A stretch of DNA of 22,331 bases from a virus, in the IMG/VR virus record IMGVR_UViG_3300023104_000019, positions 1 to 22,331 of that record, one strand, 5' to 3'. The translations under genes and the position numbers were made by a program. The stretch's first letter is position 1, and the number at the start of each line of letters is the position of its first letter. Below are positions 7,821 to 15,754 of the stretch, piece by piece. The notes beneath the pieces are model-generated. The model had not been told where the DNA came from. It saw only the letters and a list, made by a program, of their open reading frames with translations, and did no database searches.

Positions 7821-8156
7821 GTGATTGAATATTACGACAGTTTTATAGACTTTATAAAAAAATTAAACCCCTTCCTATTAGGCGGTGCAATTGGTGCGAT
7901 AATTCACAGAATGCGAAATGAAATGTCTTGGAGTGCTTTTTTTAAGTCAGTAGTAATGTCAATGTTTATTTCTTTCTGTGTGGGTGTTTTTTGCAAGGAT
8001 TACCTAGATGTAAAAAACGACAATATCATTTTTGTTGCCTGTGGACTTTCGGGCGCATTTTCAAAAATCATACTTGATGAATTTGAACAAATTTTAAAAC
8101 TAGCCTCGGTTTATGCTAAGGTGAAATTAGGAATCAATAAAAAAACAGAAGAATGA
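7821..8156 (+). CDS. Putative holin (small membrane protein)
   Basis: This 111-residue protein has up to three hydrophobic segments: about residues 17-30 (PFLLGGAIGAII), 40-58 (FFKSVVMSMFISFCVGVFC) and 67-84 (NDNIIFVACGLSGAFSKI). Charged ends include a Lys/Glu-rich C-terminus. Size, membrane topology and position immediately before an endolysin gene fit a phage holin, which forms the inner-membrane hole that triggers lysis. The start is a GTG at 7821-7823, downstream of the capsid terminator, so a promoter must lie in the small gap or transcription reads through. The 3' end overlaps the endolysin start by 4 bp (ATGA), pointing to coupled translation. No family is named with certainty; it could also be an antiholin or a membrane accessory. 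Confidence 0.65.
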   Translation: MIEYYDSFIDFIKKLNPFLLGGAIGAIIHRMRNEMSWSAFFKSVVMSMFISFCVGVFCKDYLDVKNDNIIFVACGLSGAFSKIILDEFEQILKLASVYAKVKLGINKKTEE

Positions 8157-8665
8157 CAAAACAAGCTTTTGTAGATCATTATGGTCCTTTTGCTATTGCC
8201 AGTGAAAAAGAAACGGGAATATCAGCAATTGCACAATTATCACAAGGAGCACTAGAAAGTGCATGGGGTAAAATTGCACCAGGTAATATGCTATTTGGAG
8301 TAAAAGACACTGATGGTATTAATGGTAATGAACAATTACTCACAACTACCGAGTATTCCAGAAATGCCAACGCTAAGTTTCCTAATATCATTTCGGTAAC
8401 ACCAGTAATGCGTAACGGTCAAAAATGGTACAAATACAAAATTAAGGATTACTTCAGAAAGTATCCTACACCTAAAGAAAGCTTTGTAGATCATGCAAGC
8501 TTCTTTATTAAAAATAAACGCTATGCGAAAGCATTAACCGTGAAACATGATCCTTACAAGTTTATTGATGAAATAGCCAAAGCAGGCTATGCCACAGACC
8601 CCAACTATGCCACTACTTTAAAAAGTATTGCAAAAAGCATTGAAAAAATAATTCCAAAAAAATAA
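8153..8665 (+). CDS. Endolysin, glucosaminidase (GH73-like)
   Basis: This 170-residue protein is a single glucosaminidase domain of the FlgJ/GH73 type, which cleaves the glycan strand of peptidoglycan. The signature is ISAIAQLSQGALESAWGK (catalytic Glu35 in ALES.WG), followed by PGNMLFGVK at about 43-51. The end includes the 'YATDPNYA..L' motif (near residues 151-160) typical of this family. No signal peptide is visible, so release through the holin is expected. It sits second in a holin-endolysin-spanin cassette. The family call is strong; its bond specificity follows from the family only. Confidence 0.92.
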   Translation: MTKQAFVDHYGPFAIASEKETGISAIAQLSQGALESAWGKIAPGNMLFGVKDTDGINGNEQLLTTTEYSRNANAKFPNIISVTPVMRNGQKWYKYKIKDYFRKYPTPKESFVDHASFFIKNKRYAKALTVKHDPYKFIDEIAKAGYATDPNYATTLKSIAKSIEKIIPKK

Positions 8666-8667
8666 AT

Positions 8668-9183
8668 ATGAAAAATTTAAAACTCAAAAATCTGTTGTCT
8701 TTTCTGTTCTTGTTTTGTTTGTTGGTCACAACACTAGTCTCTTGTAAAAGTACTGGTGTTGTTCCACCAACAACAATCGAAACGATAAAGACAATAACTA
8801 AAACAGAAGTAATTAGAGACACTGTTTTTGAAATCCAAAAAGACAGCTCCTATTATAGAGCATATCTTGAATGTGTTAATGGTAAAGTTGTCATTAAAGA
8901 TAAGACGGTACCAACTTCTAAAAAAGGTGATTACTTGAAGCCTCCAAAAGTCAATATACAGGATAATATAATTACAGTTGACTGTACAGCTGAAGCGCAA
9001 AAGTTATTTGCTAAGTGGAAAGAAACTTACACCGATGCTGTATTTAAAACCATTACTGAGAATCCTTATATAGTAGAAAGGGAATTAACGTGGTGGCAAA
9101 AAACACAAATCATCCTTGGGCGCATCTTTATATTCATAGCCATTTTACTCGGTTTAGGATTTGCCTTTAAAAATCGTATTTAA
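8668..9183 (+). CDS. Predicted u-spanin (lipoprotein with C-terminal membrane anchor)
   Basis: The 171-residue sequence starts with a basic, hydrophobic signal (KNLKLKNLLSFLFLFCLLVTTLVSC) with lipobox Leu-Val-Ser-Cys26, so it should be acylated and go to the outer membrane. A single C-terminal transmembrane helix spans about 148-167 (near QIILGRIFIFIAILLGLGFAF), followed by a short basic tail. A lipoprotein with a C-terminal transmembrane anchor is the topology of a unimolecular spanin such as T1 gp11, which fuses inner and outer membranes in the last step of lysis. The periplasmic part contains a Pro/Thr-rich start and several Lys/Asp stretches but no known domain. It sits directly after the endolysin, where spanins are found. 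Function is inferred from topology and location. Confidence 0.75.
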   Translation: MKNLKLKNLLSFLFLFCLLVTTLVSCKSTGVVPPTTIETIKTITKTEVIRDTVFEIQKDSSYYRAYLECVNGKVVIKDKTVPTSKKGDYLKPPKVNIQDNIITVDCTAEAQKLFAKWKETYTDAVFKTITENPYIVERELTWWQKTQIILGRIFIFIAILLGLGFAFKNRI

Positions 9184-9189
9184 AAACCA

Positions 9190-9209
9190 TTTAAAACCCT
9201 TTTAAAATG
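9190..9209 (+). promoter_or_regulatory. TTTAAAAC-N3-TTTAAAATG leader of the 9207 gene
   Basis: The bases before the start codon are TTTAAAAC, three variable bases, then TTTAAAATG. The same pattern precedes the gp25-like gene at 15755-15774 (17 of 20 positions identical). The AT-rich, non-Shine-Dalgarno leader fits Bacteroidota translation signals. Whether it has a specific function is not known. Confidence 0.35.
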
Positions 9210-9752
9210 TCAAAAGAATTAGCAGCTGATTACTTCAGCAGACACCAAAATGACGAATGTCACATTACATCAGACAATCGTGTTTTTCATACACTGGGAT
9301 CAGCGCAAAGTTTTGCATCTGGATTAAAAGATACTAAAGTAGCATCTTATACCAGAGCTGAATTTGAAACCGTAAATACTGAGGATTCACAGGATGAAGA
9401 AAAAGAATCTCGTTTTAAATCTCGTGTTGATCGTTTGATTGAGCTTGGTTTTGAAAGAACTGATGATGTATTTGTAAAAGATGCTATCAGTATTGATACT
9501 ACAGCAGTTTATGAAATTTCAGACGATGAGTTTGAAATTGGATTAAAGCCATTAGTAATTGATAATTCAGATCAATCAAAAGTACAAGCATTAGAAGCTT
9601 TGAAAAATTTCGATGCAACTACAGCTCTTTACCCTGAAATCAAAGCTTTGTTTAAGGATTTAGGTCTTGATGCTCCAACACTAAAACAGCCTGATTTATT
9701 AGCAGCAATTGAGGCTTATAAAACAGCTATTAATACTGAAGTAAAAGAATAA
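9207..9752 (+). CDS. Hypothetical phage protein between lysis and tail genes
   Basis: This 181-residue acidic, soluble protein has no signal or membrane segment. The N-terminus (DECHITSDNRVFHTLGSAQSFASGLKDTKVASYTRAEFE) has a short 'SD...F...A..FA..L.D..V..Y.R' pattern, which I recall from unnamed proteins at the same location in other Bacteroidota Mu-like phages. A central coiled-coil-like Glu/Lys segment (60-75) and a helical C-terminal region (125-181) follow. It starts 24 bp after the spanin and its stop abuts the sheath gene start, so it probably belongs to the tail or neck module. I do not assign a function. Confidence 0.6.
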   Translation: MSKELAADYFSRHQNDECHITSDNRVFHTLGSAQSFASGLKDTKVASYTRAEFETVNTEDSQDEEKESRFKSRVDRLIELGFERTDDVFVKDAISIDTTAVYEISDDEFEIGLKPLVIDNSDQSKVQALEALKNFDATTALYPEIKALFKDLGLDAPTLKQPDLLAAIEAYKTAINTEVKE

Positions 9753-10906
9753 TGGCACAAGGAACTGGAACGCCAAAAGTAAGCGTAGAGGTTACTAATG
9801 GCAACCTAAGACGTCAGGTTCAAGTACTGGACGGCGTTGCAGGACTCGTGGGAACTTCGGTTTCTAAAATTGGCGAAATCGTAACGGTTTTTAATTACGA
9901 TGATGCTGTAGCAAAAGGATATACCGTAGCTGGTGAGCCTTTTTTGAATAAAGCAATTCAGTTGTTTTATCAGGAATTAGGAGGAAATCAAGCCTTAACG
10001 ATTTTAGGAGTTGAAGACACAATGACTTTAACTCAAATGGCAACTTCTACGAATGCTAACGGATTGAAAAAGTTGTTGAATTCAGCTCAGGGAACAATTA
10101 CAGTAGTAGGATTAATTCGTAAACCTGCTGTTTCTTATGTTCCTGTTGTTGATCGCTTTTTAGACAAAGATGTTGATGATGCTTTATTAGCCTCTAAAGC
10201 TTTAGGGCAATATCAACAATCTATTAATAAACCTGTTCGAATCCTAATTGAAGGTAGAACCAACGAATTAGACGGTGTTGTATTCGAACCTAATTCGGTT
10301 GGAAATGGTTTTGCGGGTGTTGTTTTGGGAAGCAACTTAAGCGATGGTTCCGGGGCGGTTGCCTTGGCTTTAGCTAGAGCGGTTAAATATCCTTCTCATG
10401 TAAAATTGGGTAACGGTCAAAACGGTGCTTTAAGCATTCCACAAGTATACATTGGTAATAAACCTTTAGAACAATTTTACCCAGAGGAATTAGATGCTTT
10501 TGCAGATGCGGGCTATATCATTATGCACCGTCGTGATGGTGCTGCGGGTTATTATTTTGGACGTGATAACATGGCCACTGATGATGATTTTAAAATCTTA
10601 GTTCATGGTCGTATTGCTGATAAAGCGCAACGTGTAGCAGTAGCTACAGCAACACCATTACTTGAAACAACCGTTCGTGTTGATGCTGATGGAAAAATTA
10701 ATGCCACCGATGCCAAGCACTTAGAAAACGAAATTAGTCAACAATTGTTATCTCAAATGGCGGGACAAATTAGCGATGTAGATGTTAATGTACCTACTGA
10801 TGTAGACATCATTAATACTAGTACGGGCGAAATTGAAGTAAAAGTGCTACCACTGGGTTATTTAACCTGGTTAAAAGTAACCATTGGTTTAACCTCTAAT
10901 ATTTAA
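9752..10906 (+). CDS. Tail sheath protein (DUF2586-like)
   Basis: This 384-residue protein is placed directly upstream of the tail-tube gene, the normal order of contractile tails. It begins MAQGTGTPKVSVEVTNGNLRRQVQVLDGVAGLVGTSVSK, the N-terminal pattern of DUF2586, which in Bacteroidota phages replaces the classical sheath family. The later part includes GNGQNGALSIPQVYIGNKPLEQF and RRDGAAGYYFGRDNMATDDDFKILVHGRIADKA, and the sheath-like C-terminal arm EVKVLPLGYLTWLKVTIGLTSNI. The sheath contracts to drive the tube through the envelope, so this gene makes the phage a myovirus. The start overlaps the previous stop by one base (TAATG). Confidence 0.88.
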   Translation: MAQGTGTPKVSVEVTNGNLRRQVQVLDGVAGLVGTSVSKIGEIVTVFNYDDAVAKGYTVAGEPFLNKAIQLFYQELGGNQALTILGVEDTMTLTQMATSTNANGLKKLLNSAQGTITVVGLIRKPAVSYVPVVDRFLDKDVDDALLASKALGQYQQSINKPVRILIEGRTNELDGVVFEPNSVGNGFAGVVLGSNLSDGSGAVALALARAVKYPSHVKLGNGQNGALSIPQVYIGNKPLEQFYPEELDAFADAGYIIMHRRDGAAGYYFGRDNMATDDDFKILVHGRIADKAQRVAVATATPLLETTVRVDADGKINATDAKHLENEISQQLLSQMAGQISDVDVNVPTDVDIINTSTGEIEVKVLPLGYLTWLKVTIGLTSNI

Positions 10907-10909
10907 GAA

Positions 10910-11344
10910 ATGAATGTAAATATAACATCTGCTGAATGCGCATGGGCGCACTTTGAGATTAAAATATTAGGCAGAACCATTAAGGGACTTCGTGGTTTTG
11001 GTTTCAAAAAAGAAGTCGAAAAAGAACATCTTTATGGTGCTGGTGACGATGCTATTGACATTCAAACCGGAAACAAAAAGAATTCTGGAAGTATCAAAGT
11101 ATTAGGATTTGAAGCGGATGCGATGAATGCAGCTGCAAAACTAGCAGGCTTTGACGACATTACCGATGTTCCACACGAGGCCATCGTAATTACTTGCTCT
11201 TATAGAAAAAGGCTTATTGATCCTATCAAAACTTACATCGCTTCAGGTGTTGCTTTTACCGAGGCGGGTGTTGATTTAGAGCAAAATGCTAAACATCGTG
11301 AAATCACATTGCCTTACTTGGCGATGAACGTAATATTACCTTAA
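10910..11344 (+). CDS. Tail tube protein
   Basis: This 144-residue beta-rich protein lies immediately after the sheath. It has the features of a tail-tube monomer: a first strand region FEIKILGRTIKGLRGFGFKKEVEKEHLYGAGDDAIDIQTGNKKNSGSIKV, an alternating hydrophobic/polar pattern and a C-terminal strand region ending LPYLAMNVILP. Two short helical or turn segments, MNAAAKLAGFDDITD and VDLEQNAKHREIT, complete the fold. The identification comes from order (sheath, tube, chaperone, tape measure), length and composition, because tube proteins diverge greatly in sequence. Confidence 0.82.
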   Translation: MNVNITSAECAWAHFEIKILGRTIKGLRGFGFKKEVEKEHLYGAGDDAIDIQTGNKKNSGSIKVLGFEADAMNAAAKLAGFDDITDVPHEAIVITCSYRKRLIDPIKTYIASGVAFTEAGVDLEQNAKHREITLPYLAMNVILP

Positions 11345-11353
11345 TAAAACAAT

Positions 11354-11773
11354 ATGAAAAACCAAAACAAACCAGCAGGAGATTTGAATGCTTTATTTGC
11401 TAATAGAATAGCAAAAGAAGCTGAAAAGGCAAAACCAGCTGCAGAAACCTCTGAGGCTAAAGCGGCATTTATTGCTCGATTTGGTCAGGAAAAATTAGAT
11501 GCTTGGAAACAACAGTTTGATGGACGAGAATTAGTATGCTTAAAAGTTGATAATGATATGGCGGTTTTACGACCTCCTACAGCTGACGATTTAGGCGAGT
11601 ACATGACTTCCATTGGAACAAATGGAATGAGTAAAGCTGTTGCTTTTATTATGCAACAATTGTGGTTAGAAGGAGATCATCCATTAATTGAGGATGAAGA
11701 TAAGTTTATCGCAGTATTTCTGCAAATAAACAATATCCTGGAGGGGAAAAAAGCCGACTACTTTCGCTTTTAG
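11354..11773 (+). CDS. Tail assembly chaperone (gpG-type, short product)
   Basis: This 139-residue Ala/Lys/Glu-rich protein lies between tube and tape measure, where all tailed phages place their tail assembly chaperones. The order is an N-terminal disordered stretch (PAGDLNALFANRIAKEAEKAKPAAETSEAKAAF), a central domain with KVDNDMAVLRPPTADDLGEYMTS, and helices to the end. The product ends at the TAG at 11771-11773. A GGG-AAA-AAA site four codons before the end of the shared frame (11744-11752) could send a fraction of ribosomes into the extended frame at 11754-11945. The short form would bind the tape measure during tail polymerisation, by analogy to lambda G. Confidence 0.75.
   Translation: MKNQNKPAGDLNALFANRIAKEAEKAKPAAETSEAKAAFIARFGQEKLDAWKQQFDGRELVCLKVDNDMAVLRPPTADDLGEYMTSIGTNGMSKAVAFIMQQLWLEGDHPLIEDEDKFIAVFLQINNILEGKKADYFRF
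11744..11753 (+). other. Candidate programmed frameshift site GGGAAAAAAG
   Basis: In the chaperone frame this reads GGG-AAA-AAA-G. Slippage by -2 (or +1) moves ribosomes to a frame that continues from CCG 11754 to TAA 11945. The A6 run after GGG is the only obvious slippery sequence in the overlap. The lambda G/GT arrangement is conserved across tailed phages, and Mu is reported to use a -2 shift in these genes. No slippery heptamer for the -1 frame is relevant, because that frame stops at TAA after 11 sense codons. Confidence 0.65.
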
Positions 11774-11945
11774 CGATAGAGGAATAAAAGATTGCCAAAA
11801 CCAAAAAGCAGGAATTGATTACTTGATTGTTTTTGGTTCTATGAAGTTTGGTGCAAATGCTCTTAAAGAATGGGGCGATGAACTGTTTTTTTATCGTACC
11901 GGAATAGCTTTAGAATTATCTAAAAAAGAATCACCAAATGAATAA
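11754..11945 (+). CDS. Frameshifted extension of the tail assembly chaperone (T part of GT)
   Basis: A 63-codon frame without an ATG near its beginning runs from CCG at 11754 to TAA at 11945 and fills the space between the short chaperone and the tape measure. It reads PTTFAFSDRGIKDCQN..., then DYLIVFGSMKFGANALKEWGDELFFYRTG..., ending SPNE. This is protein-like, with mixed helix composition and the same bias as the neighbours. Joined to the first 133 codons it would give a fusion of 196-197 residues. Its stop overlaps the tape-measure start by 8 bp (ATGAATAA), as is common when chaperone T and the tape measure are translationally coupled. The production route is inferred from the slippery site. 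Confidence 0.65.
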   Translation, partial: PTTFAFSDRGIKDCQNQKAGIDYLIVFGSMKFGANALKEWGDELFFYRTGIALELSKKESPNE

Positions 11946-13635
11946 CACGATTGAGTTTGTTTTACGAATGAAAAATTTGATGAGTTCAGAGCTAACGAAA
12001 GTTGGTTCGGCTTCTCAATCTACATTCAGTAAAGTGGCAAAATCAGTGGACCAGGTAACGGGGCGAAATAAGATTTTAGGAATGAGTTTTAACGAGCTTC
12101 AAACCAAAATCAAACAAACCGAAGATACTATTTCAAGAAGTACAATTCCTTCTCAAATAGCTGCTGCCAGACGTGAATTAGGCGCTTTGCAAAGTCAAGC
12201 CGCTAAACATAGTGGTAATCTTGGCGGTGGTATTTCGCCTTCAGGTTCTGGAGGCATTGGAATTGGCGGTATTGCTATGGGTAATGTGGTTGGGAATTTA
12301 GCCACCAAAGCAGCGGGTTATGTCATTGATGGGGTAAGTGAAATGATCCAGAAAAGTATGGAAAAAGAGCGTGCCATTGCTGGTATGTCTACTTTTTTAG
12401 GAAAGTCTGGAGCTATTGATGCTTACAAGAATATTCGTAACGATGCGAGTATTACTTCTTTTGACACTGCATCTTTATTACAAGTTAATAGAGCTCTTGT
12501 TTCAACTGGATTAGATGCTAGGAGTGCACGATTTGACACGATGAATTTAGCAAATGCTATAGTTGCTGTTGGCGGTGGTAATGATGAGTTAAGTAGAATG
12601 GCTGTGAATATGGCTCAAATTAAGCAAGCTGGTAAAGCTACATTAATGGATATACGCCAATTTGCTTACGCTGGTATTAATATTTATGAAATGTTATCTC
12701 GTTCAACAGGAAAAACCATTGCTCAAATTAGAGAAATGGATATTACGTATGAACAATTAGCAAAGTCTATGGCAGTAGCACGAGGGAAAGGCGGTATTTA
12801 TGAAAATGCCCTTGAAATCAATGCTAATACAAAATCTGGAAAGTGGGACACTGTTAAAGATTTATCTGGAAACGCTCTGTCTGATATTGGTGATGCCTTT
12901 TCTCTTGTTATAGTGAAATTGCTAGACATGGGAATTCGTTTTGCTTCGAGTATCAGTGATGGAATTACTCGCGCTCAACCATACATCGACATCTTTTCAA
13001 ATAGTATCAATCAGGGAGTTGATTATATCATGGCTATTGTAAATGGCACAAGTGAATGGAGTGACTATACTAATAAAATTATGGAGCTGGTTAATTACAT
13101 CGCTCCGGCATTTTTGAAAATCGGTAGGTATGTTGGTTCAATGCTTGGTGATATATTTGAATTTATTAAGAAATCAGAAATCCTAAGAGGAATATTGTCG
13201 CTCGTTGTTGGTGTTGCAAAATATGCCTGGGATATTATTTCTTGGGCTGCTGACAAAATTATGTGGTTGTGGAAAAATGCTGTAATGCCAATACTGAACG
13301 CTGTTGAACGTGCTTACAGATGGATTGCAGGGATTAAGGATGTTAAGGTTACAGCAACCAAAAACATCATTTCAGTAAAACCAAAAGGAGATGATCCTAA
13401 GAATTCACCATTAGGCGCTGGAGGTGCATTGATGGCAACAAATAACGCATCAGGTCAAACAGCGGGTGAAACCGTGGCAGGTGCTGGTCCTAAAGTGGTA
13501 AACATTCACGTAGGAAAGTTTTTTGACACAATCCAATTTACCACAATGGATGGTAAAGAAACGGCTGAGGAACTTGAAAAAGTGGTAATGGAAGTTTTAG
13601 CAAGGGTATTGTATAACGGGGCAAAAACAGTTTAA
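11938..13635 (+). CDS. Tape measure protein
   Basis: This is the longest gene in the tail module (565 residues), directly after the frameshifted chaperone pair. The N-terminal ~100 residues are helical (coiled-coil-like SELTKVGSASQSTFSKVAKSVDQV, and LQTKIKQTEDTISRS). A Gly-rich hydrophobic segment follows at about 104-132 (GIGIGGIAMGNVVGNLATKAAGYVIDG), then a domain around residues 140-290. Further hydrophobic stretches (LSLVVGVAKYAWDIISWAADKIMWLW) lie in the C-terminal third. The end is beta-rich (VVNIHVGKFFDTIQFTTMDG). Tape measures set tail length at about 1.5 Å per residue, so a short tail near 85 nm is expected, by family rule. Confidence 0.88.
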   Translation: MNNTIEFVLRMKNLMSSELTKVGSASQSTFSKVAKSVDQVTGRNKILGMSFNELQTKIKQTEDTISRSTIPSQIAAARRELGALQSQAAKHSGNLGGGISPSGSGGIGIGGIAMGNVVGNLATKAAGYVIDGVSEMIQKSMEKERAIAGMSTFLGKSGAIDAYKNIRNDASITSFDTASLLQVNRALVSTGLDARSARFDTMNLANAIVAVGGGNDELSRMAVNMAQIKQAGKATLMDIRQFAYAGINIYEMLSRSTGKTIAQIREMDITYEQLAKSMAVARGKGGIYENALEINANTKSGKWDTVKDLSGNALSDIGDAFSLVIVKLLDMGIRFASSISDGITRAQPYIDIFSNSINQGVDYIMAIVNGTSEWSDYTNKIMELVNYIAPAFLKIGRYVGSMLGDIFEFIKKSEILRGILSLVVGVAKYAWDIISWAADKIMWLWKNAVMPILNAVERAYRWIAGIKDVKVTATKNIISVKPKGDDPKNSPLGAGGALMATNNASGQTAGETVAGAGPKVVNIHVGKFFDTIQFTTMDGKETAEELEKVVMEVLARVLYNGAKTV

Positions 13636-13636
13636 G

Positions 13637-14257
13637 ATGAGTACTAACACGGCTTTTGATTTATACAAATTATACAAGACATACTTTGCAAATTCGCCTT
13701 ACTACGTTGACCCAAAAGGGAACTCTAAACCCATTACTGAAGAAATAGGATATTCTATTACTATGGAAAATCCAAGACCTAAAGGCAGCATAGATTATTC
13801 AAGTAAGAACATTGCTTTTAATAAAATAGGTGCTTACGGTCAGGACATTTGGTTTCCTATTGAGTTATGGAAATCAGGTAAAAAGTTAATTGAAATTGAA
13901 GCTTGTACTGTGGGAGTAAATCTAGTAAAAGAGATTATTAGAACACAAGTAAGTGAACGTAGTGGTCGGGTAAAAGAATGCTTTGCCATCGACGATTATC
14001 GATTTACCATTAAAGGCTTTTTAATTGGTAAAAACCGATTAGTTCCTGAAGACCAAATCCAAGCTTTAAAAGACTGGTTTGAAACAACTGAACCAATAGA
14101 GCTACATGGTGGTTATCCTGAAATATTCCTTGACGAAAGTTGTCGTGTTGCTGTTAGCAATTTAGACTTTCCAGAAGTTCAGGGAAAAGCACCTTTTATT
14201 CGTCCTTTTTCGATGATTGTTGAAACTGATTACATACAAGATTTAATTATACCATAG
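13637..14257 (+). CDS. Baseplate-proximal phage protein (DUF6046-like)
   Basis: This 206-residue soluble protein lies just after the tape measure and one base before the hub gene, the location of a P2 gpU- or N-terminal hub-type baseplate protein. Visible stretches include KITEEIGYSITMENPRPKGSIDYSS near the N-terminus, WFPIELWKSGKKLIEIEACTVGVNL and IIRTQVSERSGRVKECFAIDDYRFTIKGFLIG, then YPEIFLDESCRVAVSNLDFPEVQGK. I recall a similar pattern in the DUF6046 family of Bacteroidota phages and Mu-like prophages, which have a beta-rich core. The function is likely tail-hub assembly or tail-tube initiation; it is inferred from gene order only. Confidence 0.65.
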   Translation: MSTNTAFDLYKLYKTYFANSPYYVDPKGNSKPITEEIGYSITMENPRPKGSIDYSSKNIAFNKIGAYGQDIWFPIELWKSGKKLIEIEACTVGVNLVKEIIRTQVSERSGRVKECFAIDDYRFTIKGFLIGKNRLVPEDQIQALKDWFETTEPIELHGGYPEIFLDESCRVAVSNLDFPEVQGKAPFIRPFSMIVETDYIQDLIIP

Positions 14258-15244
14258 ATGTTTTACCTCACAAGCGATATTACTATAGGCAACTATAAAA
14301 AGGTAAAACCTTCCAGAGTAACGTGGCGTACGGATGTAAACAGCTTTACTGATACTTGTACTATCGAGCTTCCAAGGATCACTTATTTGAAAACGATTAA
14401 AACAGTTGGAGAAGATAAGCAAGAACCAAACGAGCGCAAAGAATATGTGTTTAAGGAAAACGATAAAATTAGTGTTTTGCTGGGTTATGATGGTAATAAT
14501 GTTAAACGTTTTGAGGGATTTATCAAGCGGGTCAATATGGGAATTCCTGTAAAGATTGAATGTGAAGGTTATAGTTATCTATTATACGATGTAATATTTA
14601 GTAAAACCTATTCTTCAGTAACGGTTAAGCAATTATTAACCGATGTATGCTCAGGCACTGAAATAGTATTATCAGCTGATATGCCAAACATTCCTTTGCA
14701 GAATGTAAGGTTTAAAAACGCTACTGGAATTCAGGTTTTAGAATGGTTAAAAAAGGAATGTCATTTAGCGGTGTATTTCAATTTTAATGAGCTGTATGTT
14801 GGGACTTTATTTGGAAGTAAAGGAAAAAGAATAAAACTACGATTAGGTTGGAACACGGTTAAAGACGATGATTTTAAGAAACGAATAGTTGACAAGAACC
14901 TCAGAATTGTTATTCAGGAAAAAGACGGTCAAGGCGAAGTAAAACGCACTAAATCGGATGCTGACAAGTACAGTAATGAAAAGCGATTGAAGATTAAAGC
15001 GGGTATGCCTTCTGGTCTATTAAAGCAAATTGTTAACCGATTACAGACTAAAAGTAATTACAACGGCTACGAAGGTAATATAGTGGCATTTTTAGAGCCT
15101 GCTGCCAATAAAGGTGATGTAGCTGAAATTGACGGATATAAATATCCAGAAAAATCAGGGACATTCTTTATTGAAAGTGTGGACGGTGAATTTGGCAGAC
15201 GTGGAGGACGACAAAAAATTGAATTAGGATTTATAACATCATAA
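14258..15244 (+). CDS. Baseplate hub protein (P2 gpD / Mu gp44-like)
   Basis: This 328-residue protein follows the position and general layout of the phage late control D / T4 gp27-like hub. It is strand-rich at the start (ITIGNYKKVKPSRVTWRTDVNSFTDTCTIELPR), with a 'DKISVLLGYDGNNVKRFEGFIKRV' segment (about 67-90) that corresponds to the tube-attachment domain. A middle domain has VTVKQLLTDVCSGTEIVL, then 'ATGIQVLEWLKKECHLAVYFN', and a C-terminal domain ends with the beta-rich 'GTFFIESVDGEFGRRGGRQKIELGFITS'. Hub trimers connect the tail tube to the spike. It overlaps the spike gene start by one base (TAATG). Confidence 0.8.
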   Translation: MFYLTSDITIGNYKKVKPSRVTWRTDVNSFTDTCTIELPRITYLKTIKTVGEDKQEPNERKEYVFKENDKISVLLGYDGNNVKRFEGFIKRVNMGIPVKIECEGYSYLLYDVIFSKTYSSVTVKQLLTDVCSGTEIVLSADMPNIPLQNVRFKNATGIQVLEWLKKECHLAVYFNFNELYVGTLFGSKGKRIKLRLGWNTVKDDDFKKRIVDKNLRIVIQEKDGQGEVKRTKSDADKYSNEKRLKIKAGMPSGLLKQIVNRLQTKSNYNGYEGNIVAFLEPAANKGDVAEIDGYKYPEKSGTFFIESVDGEFGRRGGRQKIELGFITS

Positions 15245-15753
15245 TGGCAACACCTGAACAAATACGTGAAAGATTACGGCTTTTTGCAAAAGAAGGTGGA
15301 CCAGCTGTAAGCAACATTGCTAAAGTACAATCGGTTGATGAAACAAAGGCAATTTGTGTTTTAGTTGATGAAGATGGCCAAGAGTTTTTTGATGTTCGAC
15401 TTCGTCCGGTTCTTTCAGATAAAAAGAGTTTTATCCTGGTACCGAAATTAGGAAGTTATGTTTTGGCAGTTCGAGTTGAAGATGATGAGGACTGGATGGT
15501 GATTGCAGCTGACGAAATTGAAAAAATCGGTTATTACATTGGTGATACAATTATTGAAATAGATGCTTCAGGTTTTTTATTGCAAAAGGAAAACGAGACT
15601 CTAAAAAAAATAATGATTGATTTATTAGGAGCTATTAAATCAATGGGTTTCGTACTTACAACACCTGATACTATTAACGGAACAACAACACAGTTGGTTA
15701 ATCTGGCTCAATTTGAAAGTATTGAAACAAGAGTTAATCAGTTTTTAAAATAG
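15244..15753 (+). CDS. Baseplate spike protein, gpV-like (OB-fold, no long beta-helix)
   Basis: This 169-residue protein corresponds to the P2 gpV/Mu gp45 spike located after the hub. The N-terminal segment VSNIAKVQSVDETKAICVLVDEDGQEFFDVRLRPVLSD... resembles the OB-fold that binds the hub trimer, with the typical 'V..V......v.V....g....v.l......' pattern. The C-terminal half is a short beta region (IGDTIIEIDASGFLLQKE) and a helical end, much shorter than the long beta-helix of P2 gpV. No PAAR-repeat tip protein is seen near it. The domain call is by pattern and position, not by an invariant motif. Confidence 0.7.
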   Translation: MATPEQIRERLRLFAKEGGPAVSNIAKVQSVDETKAICVLVDEDGQEFFDVRLRPVLSDKKSFILVPKLGSYVLAVRVEDDEDWMVIAADEIEKIGYYIGDTIIEIDASGFLLQKENETLKKIMIDLLGAIKSMGFVLTTPDTINGTTTQLVNLAQFESIETRVNQFLK

Positions 15754-15754
15754 G

